A stretch of 64,000 nt of DNA from Deltaproteobacteria bacterium (lineage in GTDB: Bacteria > Myxococcota_A > Polyangia > Polyangiales > Ga0077539): assembly GCA_016704445.1 (NCBI GenBank), contig JADJAE010000001.1:62001-126000 (forward strand), in the 5' to 3' direction. The notes beneath the pieces are model-generated. The model saw only the letters and a list, made by a program, of their open reading frames with translations. It was not told the origin of the DNA and did no database searches. The position numbers were made by a program, and so were the translations under genes. Within the stretch, counting starts at the first letter, position 1. The number at the start of each line of letters is the position of its first letter. This document shows positions 57,511 to 64,000 of this stretch, one piece after another.

Positions 57511-58692
57511 ATGCGGCGCGGAGCGATGGTCTGGTGGGCGTGCTCTCTGGTCGCGCTCGGCTGCGGCGGGACCTCGATGGCGGAGCTCCCGCGCCCCGAC
57601 GACGCCGGCCCGGTCGCGTACGCCGACGCGCTCTCGCTGCCCGACCTCGGCGCCGAGGCCGACGCCGGCTCGACGGAGCCCGTCGACGTGCCCGCCCCCC
57701 CGACGGACGTCCCCGCCGATGCGCCGCTTACCGACCTCGGTATGCCCATCGTCGCCCCGGCCAACCAGTGGACCTGGGTCGACGTCCCAGGGTCGCGCTG
57801 CGCCAACGGCACGCCCACCGGCTTCGGCATCAACCCCGGGGCCGACCCCACCACCCTCCTGCTCTTCCTCCAGGGCGGCGGCGCCTGCTGGGACCCGCTC
57901 ACCTGCCTCGGCCCGGTGCCCTCGTCGTTCTACGTGACCACCGGGTACGACCGCGTGGCCTTCGCCACCGACGTGCTGCGGCCGGTGATGCTGCCGCTCC
58001 AGCGCGCCAACCCGGGCAACCCGTGGCGCCAGATGAACATGGTCTACGTCCCCTACTGCACCGGCGACGTGCACGCGGGCGACCGGGTGACCCGCTACAA
58101 CCTCCTCGGTCGGCAGTCGGACTTCCACCACGTCGGCGCTCGCAACCTCGACCTCTTCCTCCAGCGCATCCGCGCGACGTACCCCGACGTGCGGCGGGTG
58201 TGGCTCGCCGGCGACTCCGCGGGAGGCTTCGGCGTGGCGCTCAACATGATCCGGGTGCAGCGGGCCCTAGGCCCGGCGCGGGTCGACGTGGTCGACGACT
58301 CGGGCCAGCCCGTACAGCCTGATCCTGCGCGGTGGCGCGCGTGGCGCGAGGCATGGAACCTCCAGCTCCCCGAGGGGTGCCCCGCCGCGTGCGCCGACGA
58401 CATCGGGGCCATCGCCGAGTTCGTTCGGGCGAGCTACCCCGACCATCGCTTCGGGCTGATCTCGTACTCGCACGACGCGGTGATCTCGACCTTCATGGGC
58501 CTCGACGCCTTCACCTTCAACCGACGCCTCGGCGCCGTGATGGACCGCATGGACGCGGCCTGGACCCAGGGGCGCTACTTCGTCATCCCCGGCGCCCTCC
58601 ACGTGGGCTTCGCGACGTCCACCCCGGCGCTCCAGCGGTGGCTCCAGGCGATGGTCTTCGACGACCCTCGCTGGGCCAGCGTCCGTCCGTGA
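57511..58692 (+). CDS. Pectinacetylesterase-like lipoprotein
   Basis: A 393-residue lipoprotein (lipobox ALGC, C18) with an Asp/Pro linker to about residue 82. The catalytic domain resembles pectinacetylesterase/Notum carboxylesterases: LLLFLQGGGACWDPLTC (oxyanion hole, 117-132), nucleophile S236 in LAGDSAGGF, and a late His in GALHVGF. It should remove acetyl or acyl groups from polysaccharide or lipids outside the cell. The ATG at 57511 has no strong Shine-Dalgarno. Confidence 0.84.
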   Translation: MRRGAMVWWACSLVALGCGGTSMAELPRPDDAGPVAYADALSLPDLGAEADAGSTEPVDVPAPPTDVPADAPLTDLGMPIVAPANQWTWVDVPGSRCANGTPTGFGINPGADPTTLLLFLQGGGACWDPLTCLGPVPSSFYVTTGYDRVAFATDVLRPVMLPLQRANPGNPWRQMNMVYVPYCTGDVHAGDRVTRYNLLGRQSDFHHVGARNLDLFLQRIRATYPDVRRVWLAGDSAGGFGVALNMIRVQRALGPARVDVVDDSGQPVQPDPARWRAWREAWNLQLPEGCPAACADDIGAIAEFVRASYPDHRFGLISYSHDAVISTFMGLDAFTFNRRLGAVMDRMDAAWTQGRYFVIPGALHVGFATSTPALQRWLQAMVFDDPRWASVRP

Positions 58693-58837
58693 TCACGGGC
58701 GCCGGAAGGGCGTTGACGGGGCCGAGGGAGTCGGGCTCTCCTCTGCGCCGCGATGGCCGTGGGAGCGACGGTCCCGGAGGCTGAACTTCCGGGTCACGAA
58801 GGCTCTCCCGGCGCATCCGGAAGGAGCACCAGAGACG

Positions 58838-59290
58838 ATGTTCAGGCGGCGAGAGCGCAAGCGCGCATTGGAGCGAGAGATCGAGCTGACCGCGATGACC
58901 CTCCAGGGCTTCGTCGACGCGGGCGTGCTGATGGCGGCCGCCGACGGCGAGATCACCGCCGAGGAGTACGACCAGATCGCCGACGTGATCTCCGGCTTCC
59001 TCGACAACCGCGTCGGCAACAGCCAGATCCGGGCGATCATCAACGAGTCGGTGGAGATGCTCGAGGAGCAGGGGGCCGACGCCCGCCTCGACGCGCTCAA
59101 CACCAACCTGGTGACGCAAGAACTCCGCGAGGTCGCCTTCCAGGTGGCGTGCGCGGTGCTGGTCGCCGACGGCGAGTACGGCGAGGACGACGAGGGCGAG
59201 GCCTACGACGAGATCGCCGACGCGCTCGAGATCGACCAGGACCGCGCCCAGGAGCTCTTCGACGAGGTCGGCGCCATCTACGGCGACTGA
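58838..59290 (+). CDS. TerB-like domain protein
   Basis: A 150-residue acidic helical protein. The two half-repeats LMAAADGEITAEEYDQIADVI and VLVADGEYGEDDEGEAYDEIADAL carry the ADGE-x-x-xEE motif of the TerB/DUF533 fold, which places acidic residues for metal or membrane contact. Function outside tellurite clusters is unclear. A good Shine-Dalgarno (GGAAGGAG) lies 12 nt before the ATG. Its last 13 bases overlap the end of the convergent gene. Confidence 0.82.
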   Translation: MFRRRERKRALEREIELTAMTLQGFVDAGVLMAAADGEITAEEYDQIADVISGFLDNRVGNSQIRAIINESVEMLEEQGADARLDALNTNLVTQELREVAFQVACAVLVADGEYGEDDEGEAYDEIADALEIDQDRAQELFDEVGAIYGD

Positions 59291-59775
59291 TCCCCCTCCG
59301 CCTCCGCCTTCCCGTCTACCGAATCCATCAGCGCCCTGATCGCCCTCGCCGCCCCTTCGGCGGCCTCCGGGCTCGCCACGCCGAAGCTCAGCGTCTCTGC
59401 TCCCGGGAGCGTGAGCGTCACCGCGTCGAGCGACACGCCGTCGCCCGAGACGACCTTGCCGTGCTCGACGCGCGCGATCTCCCCGAGCGCCAGCGCCCGC
59501 GCTCCCCTCCGGTGCTCGACCCGCAGCGTGCGCGCCGCCAGGTCGACGGTCACCCGCCGGGTCGAGAGCACCGCGCCGCCGCCCAGCAGCGACTGCGCCG
59601 CGAAGACCGCCGCGCAGAGAGCCACCGCGAGCGCGAACCACCCGGGGCCCGGCAGCGAGCGCGAGGTCACCCACAGCACCACCCCCGCGAAGACGACGCC
59701 GCCCGCGACGATCACCCAGGCCCGCGACGGGGCCGCGGGGCGCTCGTAGACAATCTCGATCGGGGCGCTCGCCAT
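59278..59775 (-). CDS. Membrane protein with PH-like soluble domain
   Basis: A 165-residue protein: two hydrophobic helices (about residues 18-38 and 44-66) followed by a beta-rich domain (RRVTVDLAARTLRVEHRRG ... GDGVSLDAVTLTLPGAETLSFGVA) that looks like a bacterial PH/GRAM-like domain as in DUF304/PH-YdbS-type proteins. No known function. The start at 59775 has TACGGT 10 nt upstream, and the longer frame from 59889 overlaps the divergent P-ATPase gene. Confidence 0.68.
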   Translation of the reverse strand: MASAPIEIVYERPAAPSRAWVIVAGGVVFAGVVLWVTSRSLPGPGWFALAVALCAAVFAAQSLLGGGAVLSTRRVTVDLAARTLRVEHRRGARALALGEIARVEHGKVVSGDGVSLDAVTLTLPGAETLSFGVASPEAAEGAARAIRALMDSVDGKAEAEGDQSP

Positions 59776-59785
59776 GTGCGCCGCG

Positions 59786-59791
59786 ACCGTA
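59786..59791 (-). promoter_or_regulatory. TACGGT -10-like box of the PH-like gene
   Basis: It ends 10 nt before the ATG at 59775; would be intragenic for the longer start. No Shine-Dalgarno. Confidence 0.4.
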
Positions 59792-59858
59792 ACACGCGAG
59801 GCGCCGTGCGCGGCTTGACACCCCCGTCCGGGATGCGCTCCAACGCCCCTCCGCCCCG

Positions 59859-62105
59859 ATGGAACCGTCCCCCCCCGCCGCCCCCGCATCGACCGCCAGC
59901 GAGCGGGTGCCCTGCGCGTCGTGCGGCGCGCCGGTCGACGTGCTGCGCGCGCCCTTCGTGGCGGTGATCAACGAGCGCTACCGCTTCTACTGCTCCCGCC
60001 CGTGCCGGGAGCGGGGCCGACCGACGCCCTCCCCCGCGGCCCGCGAGGAGCGCCTCACGCTCACCGCCCGGCCGAGCCTGCTCGACGCGACGGACATGCT
60101 GGGCCTCGCCCGCGCCTCGCTCCCTCCCGCGGCCCTCGCGCCCCCTGCGCCGCCGGTCGACCCTCGCGCCGCCGAGCTGGCCCGCGCCACCGCCCCCTCT
60201 CCCCCTCCCCCCGACCCGACCACCCCCGCCCTCGCGGTGGGCGCCGCGTGCATGGGCGCCCTCCTCGGATCGCTGGAGGGACTCCCCCACCTCGCGCAGC
60301 TCGCCCTCGTCGCCGTGCCCGCGGTGGTGGGGCTCACCGTCGCGGGGCGCGAGGCGTTCCGCTCGCCGAAGGACGGCGACCTGCTGGGCGGCATCGTGGG
60401 CTGGGCCGGGGCGCTGCTGGCGCTCTCCGGGGCGCTGCGGGCCACCGGCGGCGGGTCCGTGGCCGCCGTGCGCGACGCGGCGGTGCTGGCCGCCATCGGG
60501 CCGCTCACTGCCTGGGCCGCGAGGATGCGACGGGCGGCCGGGCAGGCGAGGATGGAGGTGTTCCGCGACGCGCTCCCGGCGGAGGCCAGGGCGGTGCGTC
60601 GAGGCCACGAGGGCTTCGCGATCGACCCGCCGACGGACACCGCGGACACGGCCTCGCTGAGAGCGGGCGTCGAGGTGATCGTCGGGGCCGGCGAGGTCAT
60701 CCCGGTGGACGGGGTGACGCGCGCTGGCGAGGCCGAGGTGAGGCTCTGGCCGGGCGCGAGGGAGTCCCGCCAGCGGGTGCCGGGCGACGCCGTGCTGGCG
60801 GGCGCGCGGGTGGTGAAGGGCACCCTGCGGGTGCTGGCGACCAGGGCCGGCGACGCGGTGGCCTGGGCGAGGCTCGCGCGATGGATGACCGCTCCGAGGG
60901 AGGGTCCGCACACGGTGCGCCTCGCGCGGAGGCTGGTGCTGCTCGCGCCCGCGGGGGTGGCGGCGACCGCGCTCGCCATGGCGCTCTTACACGTCTTCGT
61001 ATTGGGCGGCGACCCGGCACGCGCCGCGGGCTGCGTGCTGGCCCTCGCTCCTCTCGTGCGCATGGTGACCGCGGTGCCGGCGCCCTTCGTCGAGGCCCTC
61101 GTCGAGGCCGCCCGCCGGGGGATCGTCTTCCGCGACGCGGCGAGCGTCGAGGAGGCCGCGCGCGTGGGCACCGTGGCGCTCTGCTTCCGTGGCACCGTGA
61201 CCGTCGGCCGGCCGGAGCTCACGGAGGTGGTCTCGCTCGGGTCTCGCAGCGAGCGCGAGGTGCTGGCGCTGGCCGCCGCGGCGGAGGAGGCGGCGGCGAG
61301 CGAAGACCCGCTGGCGAGCGCGATCCTGCGGGGGGCGATGTCTCGGGGGCTGCGGCTGGAGGGCGTACGTCGGCCGGTGGTGCTGCCCGGCCAGGGGGTC
61401 ACCGCGGTGAGCGCCTCGGGCGACGCGGTGGTGGTCGGTCAGCGGCGGCTGCTGCTCGCCGAGGGCGTGAGCGTGGCGCCCGCCGAGGACGTGCTGCTGG
61501 GCATCGAGGCCGCCGGGCGCACCGCCGTGCTGGTGGCCATCGACGGGCGCGTGGAGGGGGTGCTGGGCATCGACGACCCGGTGCGCGACGAGGCGCGCTC
61601 GGCGGTGCAGGCGCTCATCGACGCGGGCTTCGAGGTGGCCCTCATCGCGGGCACCGGGCGGGCCACGGTGGAGGCCATCGGCGCGATGCTGGACGTGAGC
61701 AACCTGCGCCCGGAGGTGAGCCCCGAGGAGCGGGCGGGCGTGGTGCGCGCGCTCTCCGAGGTGGGCGGCGGCGCGGCGGTGGTGGGTCGCCCTCGATGGG
61801 ACGGCGCGGCGCTGGCGGCGGCGGACGTGGGCATCCAGCTGGAGGCGGCGGGCGGGGTCGGCGGCGAGACGGCCATCGCGCTGGCCTCGGACGACCTGAG
61901 GGACGCCGCCGCGGCGCTCACCGAGGCGCGGCGGGCGAAGGAGCGGGCGACCGCGGTGCTGGCGATGGGCGTCGCGGGGACGGTGGCGGGCGTGTTCGTG
62001 GCGGCGGCGCTCCCGAGCTGGGGGGTGCTGGCGGTGGTGGCGGCGACGGTGGCGACGCTGGGCGGCGAGGCCCTGGTGCTGCGCGCTCGCATGGGAGGCG
62101 CGTGA
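59859..62105 (+). CDS. Catalytically degenerate P1B-type ATPase homologue (pseudo-pump)
   Basis: A 748-residue membrane protein with the layout of a heavy-metal P-type ATPase but without its catalytic residues. The N-terminus has a four-Cys TRASH/YHS-like knuckle (C19, C22, C45, C49). About eight helices, an actuator-like domain and a HAD-like cytoplasmic part can be aligned. Against the family, the CPC motif is APL (397-399), TGES is PGAR (298-301), DKTGT is CFRGT (442-446, phosphorylated Asp to Cys), SEHP is SEDP (H to D483), TGDN is AGTG and GDGxND is GRPRWD. It is unlikely to hydrolyse ATP. Its stop overlaps the mutT start (TGATG). Confidence 0.85.
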   Translation: MEPSPPAAPASTASERVPCASCGAPVDVLRAPFVAVINERYRFYCSRPCRERGRPTPSPAAREERLTLTARPSLLDATDMLGLARASLPPAALAPPAPPVDPRAAELARATAPSPPPPDPTTPALAVGAACMGALLGSLEGLPHLAQLALVAVPAVVGLTVAGREAFRSPKDGDLLGGIVGWAGALLALSGALRATGGGSVAAVRDAAVLAAIGPLTAWAARMRRAAGQARMEVFRDALPAEARAVRRGHEGFAIDPPTDTADTASLRAGVEVIVGAGEVIPVDGVTRAGEAEVRLWPGARESRQRVPGDAVLAGARVVKGTLRVLATRAGDAVAWARLARWMTAPREGPHTVRLARRLVLLAPAGVAATALAMALLHVFVLGGDPARAAGCVLALAPLVRMVTAVPAPFVEALVEAARRGIVFRDAASVEEAARVGTVALCFRGTVTVGRPELTEVVSLGSRSEREVLALAAAAEEAAASEDPLASAILRGAMSRGLRLEGVRRPVVLPGQGVTAVSASGDAVVVGQRRLLLAEGVSVAPAEDVLLGIEAAGRTAVLVAIDGRVEGVLGIDDPVRDEARSAVQALIDAGFEVALIAGTGRATVEAIGAMLDVSNLRPEVSPEERAGVVRALSEVGGGAAVVGRPRWDGAALAAADVGIQLEAAGGVGGETAIALASDDLRDAAAALTEARRAKERATAVLAMGVAGTVAGVFVAAALPSWGVLAVVAATVATLGGEALVLRARMGGA

Positions 62106-62506
62106 TGGCTGGACCGGTCGTGGTGGCGGCGGCGGTGGTGATCGAGGGCGACCGGGTGCTGCTGACGCAGCGGCCGAGCGGGACGCACCTCGCGGGCGCG
62201 TGGGAGTTTCCCGGCGGCAAGCTGGAGCAGGACGAGAGCCCGCAGGCGGCGCTGGTGCGGGAGCTCCGTGAAGAGCTCGGGGTGGAGTCCGAGGTGGGCG
62301 AGGTGCTCGACGTGACGTGGTGGCGGTACCCGATGAAGAGCGTGCTGCTGCTCTTCTATCGGGCGCGCATCACCGGCGGGGTGATCACCCACCTCGGCGT
62401 GGCGGACCACGTCTGGGCCCGCCGGGAGGAGCTCGACGGGTACGCCTTCCCCGAGGCGGACGAGGCCGTGCTGGGGAAGATCAGGGCGCTGCTGGGAGGC
62501 GGGTGA
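62105..62506 (+). CDS. MutT-like Nudix hydrolase (8-oxo-dGTP diphosphatase type)
   Basis: A 133-residue Nudix protein with a perfect box: G38-x5-E44-x7-R52-E53-L-x-E56-E57-x-G59. WEFPGGKLE and the C-terminal YAFPEADEAVLGKI are typical of MutT, which removes oxidised dGTP. The ATG shares a base with the stop of the P-ATPase homologue, so it is translated by coupling. It converges on the DsrE-like gene with a 16-nt gap. Confidence 0.9.
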   Translation: MAGPVVVAAAVVIEGDRVLLTQRPSGTHLAGAWEFPGGKLEQDESPQAALVRELREELGVESEVGEVLDVTWWRYPMKSVLLLFYRARITGGVITHLGVADHVWARREELDGYAFPEADEAVLGKIRALLGGG

Positions 62507-62522
62507 GTCGGCGGGGGGGCGA

Positions 62523-62996
62523 TCAGGTGAAGATGATCTGCGCGCCTTCGGCGAGGTCGTAGAAGTCCCCGGCGGTGATGACGTCCTTCACCTGCGGGAG
62601 GAGGTCTTCGCGGGTGCGCTTGAACATCTTCATCGCGAGCTCGCAGGCGTAGAGCTCGGCCCCCGACTCATCGAGGATCTGGAGCATCTCCTTCACCGTC
62701 GGCAGGTCGAGCTCGGTCATCTGCTTCTTCATCATCGACGCGGCGAGCGTCTCCATCCCGGGCAGTCCGCCGAGGATGGTGGGCATGCCCGAGGCCGCGT
62801 TGCCCGCGAGGTTGACGTGCAGGTGGTCGACCTTGCTGGTGGTGATCGCGTCGAGCCCCCAGAAGGTGAAGAACACGAACGCGTCGATGCCCGACTGGCG
62901 CGCGGCGTTGCCGAGGATGAGCGCGGGGTACACCTCGTCGAGGCCCCCGTGCGAGCAGATGATCGCGACCTTGCGCTTGTTGATGGCCGTTTCCAT
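62523..62996 (-). CDS. DsrE/DsrF/DrsH-like sulfur-relay protein
   Basis: A 157-residue protein of the DsrE-like family (peroxiredoxin-family label in some databases). IICSHGGLDEVYPALILGNAA, AFVFFTFWGLDAI and LYACELAMKMF are all family features. C14 and C118 are candidates for carrying persulfide. These proteins trade sulfur with TusA and DsrC-type partners or sit by sulfide:quinone reductases. Its start is 15 nt after the DUF1641-TusE gene, with GAGGAG as ribosome binding site. Confidence 0.88.
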   Translation of the reverse strand: METAINKRKVAIICSHGGLDEVYPALILGNAARQSGIDAFVFFTFWGLDAITTSKVDHLHVNLAGNAASGMPTILGGLPGMETLAASMMKKQMTELDLPTVKEMLQILDESGAELYACELAMKMFKRTREDLLPQVKDVITAGDFYDLAEGAQIIFT

Positions 62997-63011
62997 GACT
63001 TAGGTCTCTCC

Positions 63012-63998
63012 TCAGATGCAGCCCGCGGGCTTCGGAATCCCGGCGATCCGGGCGATGGTGCGCGCCGGCGCCTTGGGGAACAGGGTGTAGAGGTCCTTCG
63101 TCGCGAGGCTGGTGCCCTGCGTGATCCTTCGGATGTTGGGCGAGGCGTTGGTCGCCACGAAGTCAGCGCGCGCGAAGCGCACCACCGCCCAGCGCGCCTC
63201 GTCGAGCTCGACGCCCTGCACCGCCGCGACCTTCACGGCGATCTCCTCGGTCCACACCTTCGGGTCGACGAGGTGTCCGTCGGCGCCGAAGGCCACGCCG
63301 TCGATCACCGCCGCGACCTCGCGGGGCTTGCTCGACGGCACCGCGCAGGCCGGGGGGGGCCCGAGGTTGGCAGGCGCCACCGCACGAGGAGCCACGGAGG
63401 GAGGGAGCTGCCGCTCGACGCCGAGGGCCTTCTTCTTCCGGGGGCCGAGCACCCCGGCGAGCTTCGCCTTCTTCTCGTCCGCCGCGCTCGGCCGGTGCTC
63501 GTCGCGGACGGCGCGGGCGGCCCGGCCCACGTGCCGCATCACGTCCATCATCACGGCCATGCCCTTCTGCACGTCGTCGTCGCGGGTCGCGCGCACCATG
63601 CCGAGCAGCCCGAGGGGCTCGGCCTGGTCGGACTTCTCCAGCACCTCCGAGGCCTGCGAGGCGATCTCGAGGACGTTGGGCTGCGTGAGCGCGCGCACCG
63701 TCTGCAGGATGCCCACGACCGCGTCGCCGAGCTGGCGCACGTCCTCCGGCGCGAAGCCGGTGATCACCCGATCGGCGATGCCGAGCGCCTCCCGGCCGAA
63801 GGCGAAGTAGCCCTTCTTGTCGAGCTCATCGAGCCGCGTCGTGGCGGTGCCCATCACGTCCCGGAGGATCGGGGTCATCTCGCTGAAGAGCTCGTCGGAC
63901 TTCTTCTGCCGGTCCACGATCTGGTCGAGGCGAGCGTCGATCGCATCGAGCCGCGCCAGCACCTGCGCGATGGCCTTGTTGGTGTCGGTCGTGTCCAT
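63012..63998 (-). CDS. DUF1641 and TusE/DsrC domain fusion protein
   Basis: A 328-residue two-domain protein. Residues 1-160 are coiled and helical with DUF1641 features (DELDKKGYFAFGREALGIADRV, EVLEKSDQAEPLGLLGMVRATRDDDVQKGMAVMMDVMRHVG). A basic Pro linker (170-215) leads to a C-terminal TusE/DsrC domain (DGHLVDPKVWTEEIA, SPNIRRITQGTS, LYTLFPKAPARTIARIAGIPKPAGCI). The penultimate C327 is the sulfur-carrying Cys; the second DsrC Cys, about ten residues earlier, is replaced (TIARIAG), so it is TusE-like. It starts two bases from the window edge. Confidence 0.87.
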   Translation of the reverse strand: MDTTDTNKAIAQVLARLDAIDARLDQIVDRQKKSDELFSEMTPILRDVMGTATTRLDELDKKGYFAFGREALGIADRVITGFAPEDVRQLGDAVVGILQTVRALTQPNVLEIASQASEVLEKSDQAEPLGLLGMVRATRDDDVQKGMAVMMDVMRHVGRAARAVRDEHRPSAADEKKAKLAGVLGPRKKKALGVERQLPPSVAPRAVAPANLGPPPACAVPSSKPREVAAVIDGVAFGADGHLVDPKVWTEEIAVKVAAVQGVELDEARWAVVRFARADFVATNASPNIRRITQGTSLATKDLYTLFPKAPARTIARIAGIPKPAGCI

Positions 63999-64000
63999 GG

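Noticed and set aside
59921..62506. A long frame running through the P-ATPase homologue into mutT, suggesting a fusion
   Set aside because: Only the last 134 codons (from 62105) are the mutT frame; the earlier part is an out-of-frame shadow of the P-ATPase homologue.

Overview
The window is about 68-70% G+C with dense coding on both strands and no gap over 300 bases. It looks like a chromosomal piece of a Myxococcota bacterium (Polyangia/Sandaracinus-like). This rests on the gene content: many lipoproteins with Asp/Ala/Pro-rich linkers after the lipobox Cys, thrombospondin type 3 and Cys-rich surface repeats, MYXO-CTERM-like tails, RCC1 and MopE-type proteins, Ser/Thr kinases with zinc-ribbon and PEGA ends, and an AgmX-type protein. 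I saw no rRNA, tRNA, insertion sequence, phage or CRISPR array.

Layout. 0-6 kb: 5' end of an Hsp70-like gene, a small secreted protein, a Nudix hydrolase, a repeat-rich surface protein, a BNR protein and an ErpA-type Fe-S carrier. 6-15 kb: a 2Fe-2S ferredoxin coupled to a large GGDD-repeat lipoprotein, an HD protein, a phosphoesterase, and an NBR1-Ig/RCC1 lipoprotein pair. 15-30 kb: SCOT CoA-transferase subunits, an OmpA protein, YebC, a phosphohexomutase/MBL pair, an amidohydrolase lipoprotein, small lipoproteins, and a Maf/YggS pair beside pyrD. 30-46 kb: lon, a tandem cNMP-binding protein, a site-2 protease, secA, mutL, two Ser/Thr kinases and a flippase-like membrane protein. 46-59 kb: a beta-barrel, a class II amidotransferase, a penicillin acylase, a sigma54 activator, an AgmX-like lipoprotein, a BKACE/enoyl-CoA hydratase pair, MopE-like and pectinacetylesterase-like lipoproteins, and a WYL regulator. 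59-64 kb: TerB-like and PH-like genes, a degenerate P-type ATPase coupled to mutT, and a DsrE / DUF1641-TusE sulfur-relay pair.

Four points stand out. (1) The P1B-type ATPase homologue at 59859-62105 keeps its overall architecture but has lost the key residue of every catalytic motif, so it looks like a pseudoenzyme. (2) Many genes without a Shine-Dalgarno have a TANNNT hexamer ending about 6-13 nt before the start codon, which suggests frequent leaderless transcription. (3) A DUF1641 protein is fused to a single-Cys TusE/DsrC domain next to a DsrE-like gene. (4) Five genes between 31.3 and 51.6 kb carry six single-base indels, mostly in short G or C runs. Assembly error is the most likely cause, so these are annotated as whole genes with a broken frame.

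Genes are often translationally coupled (GTGA, ATGA and TGATG overlaps). Three strong hairpins lie between convergent genes.
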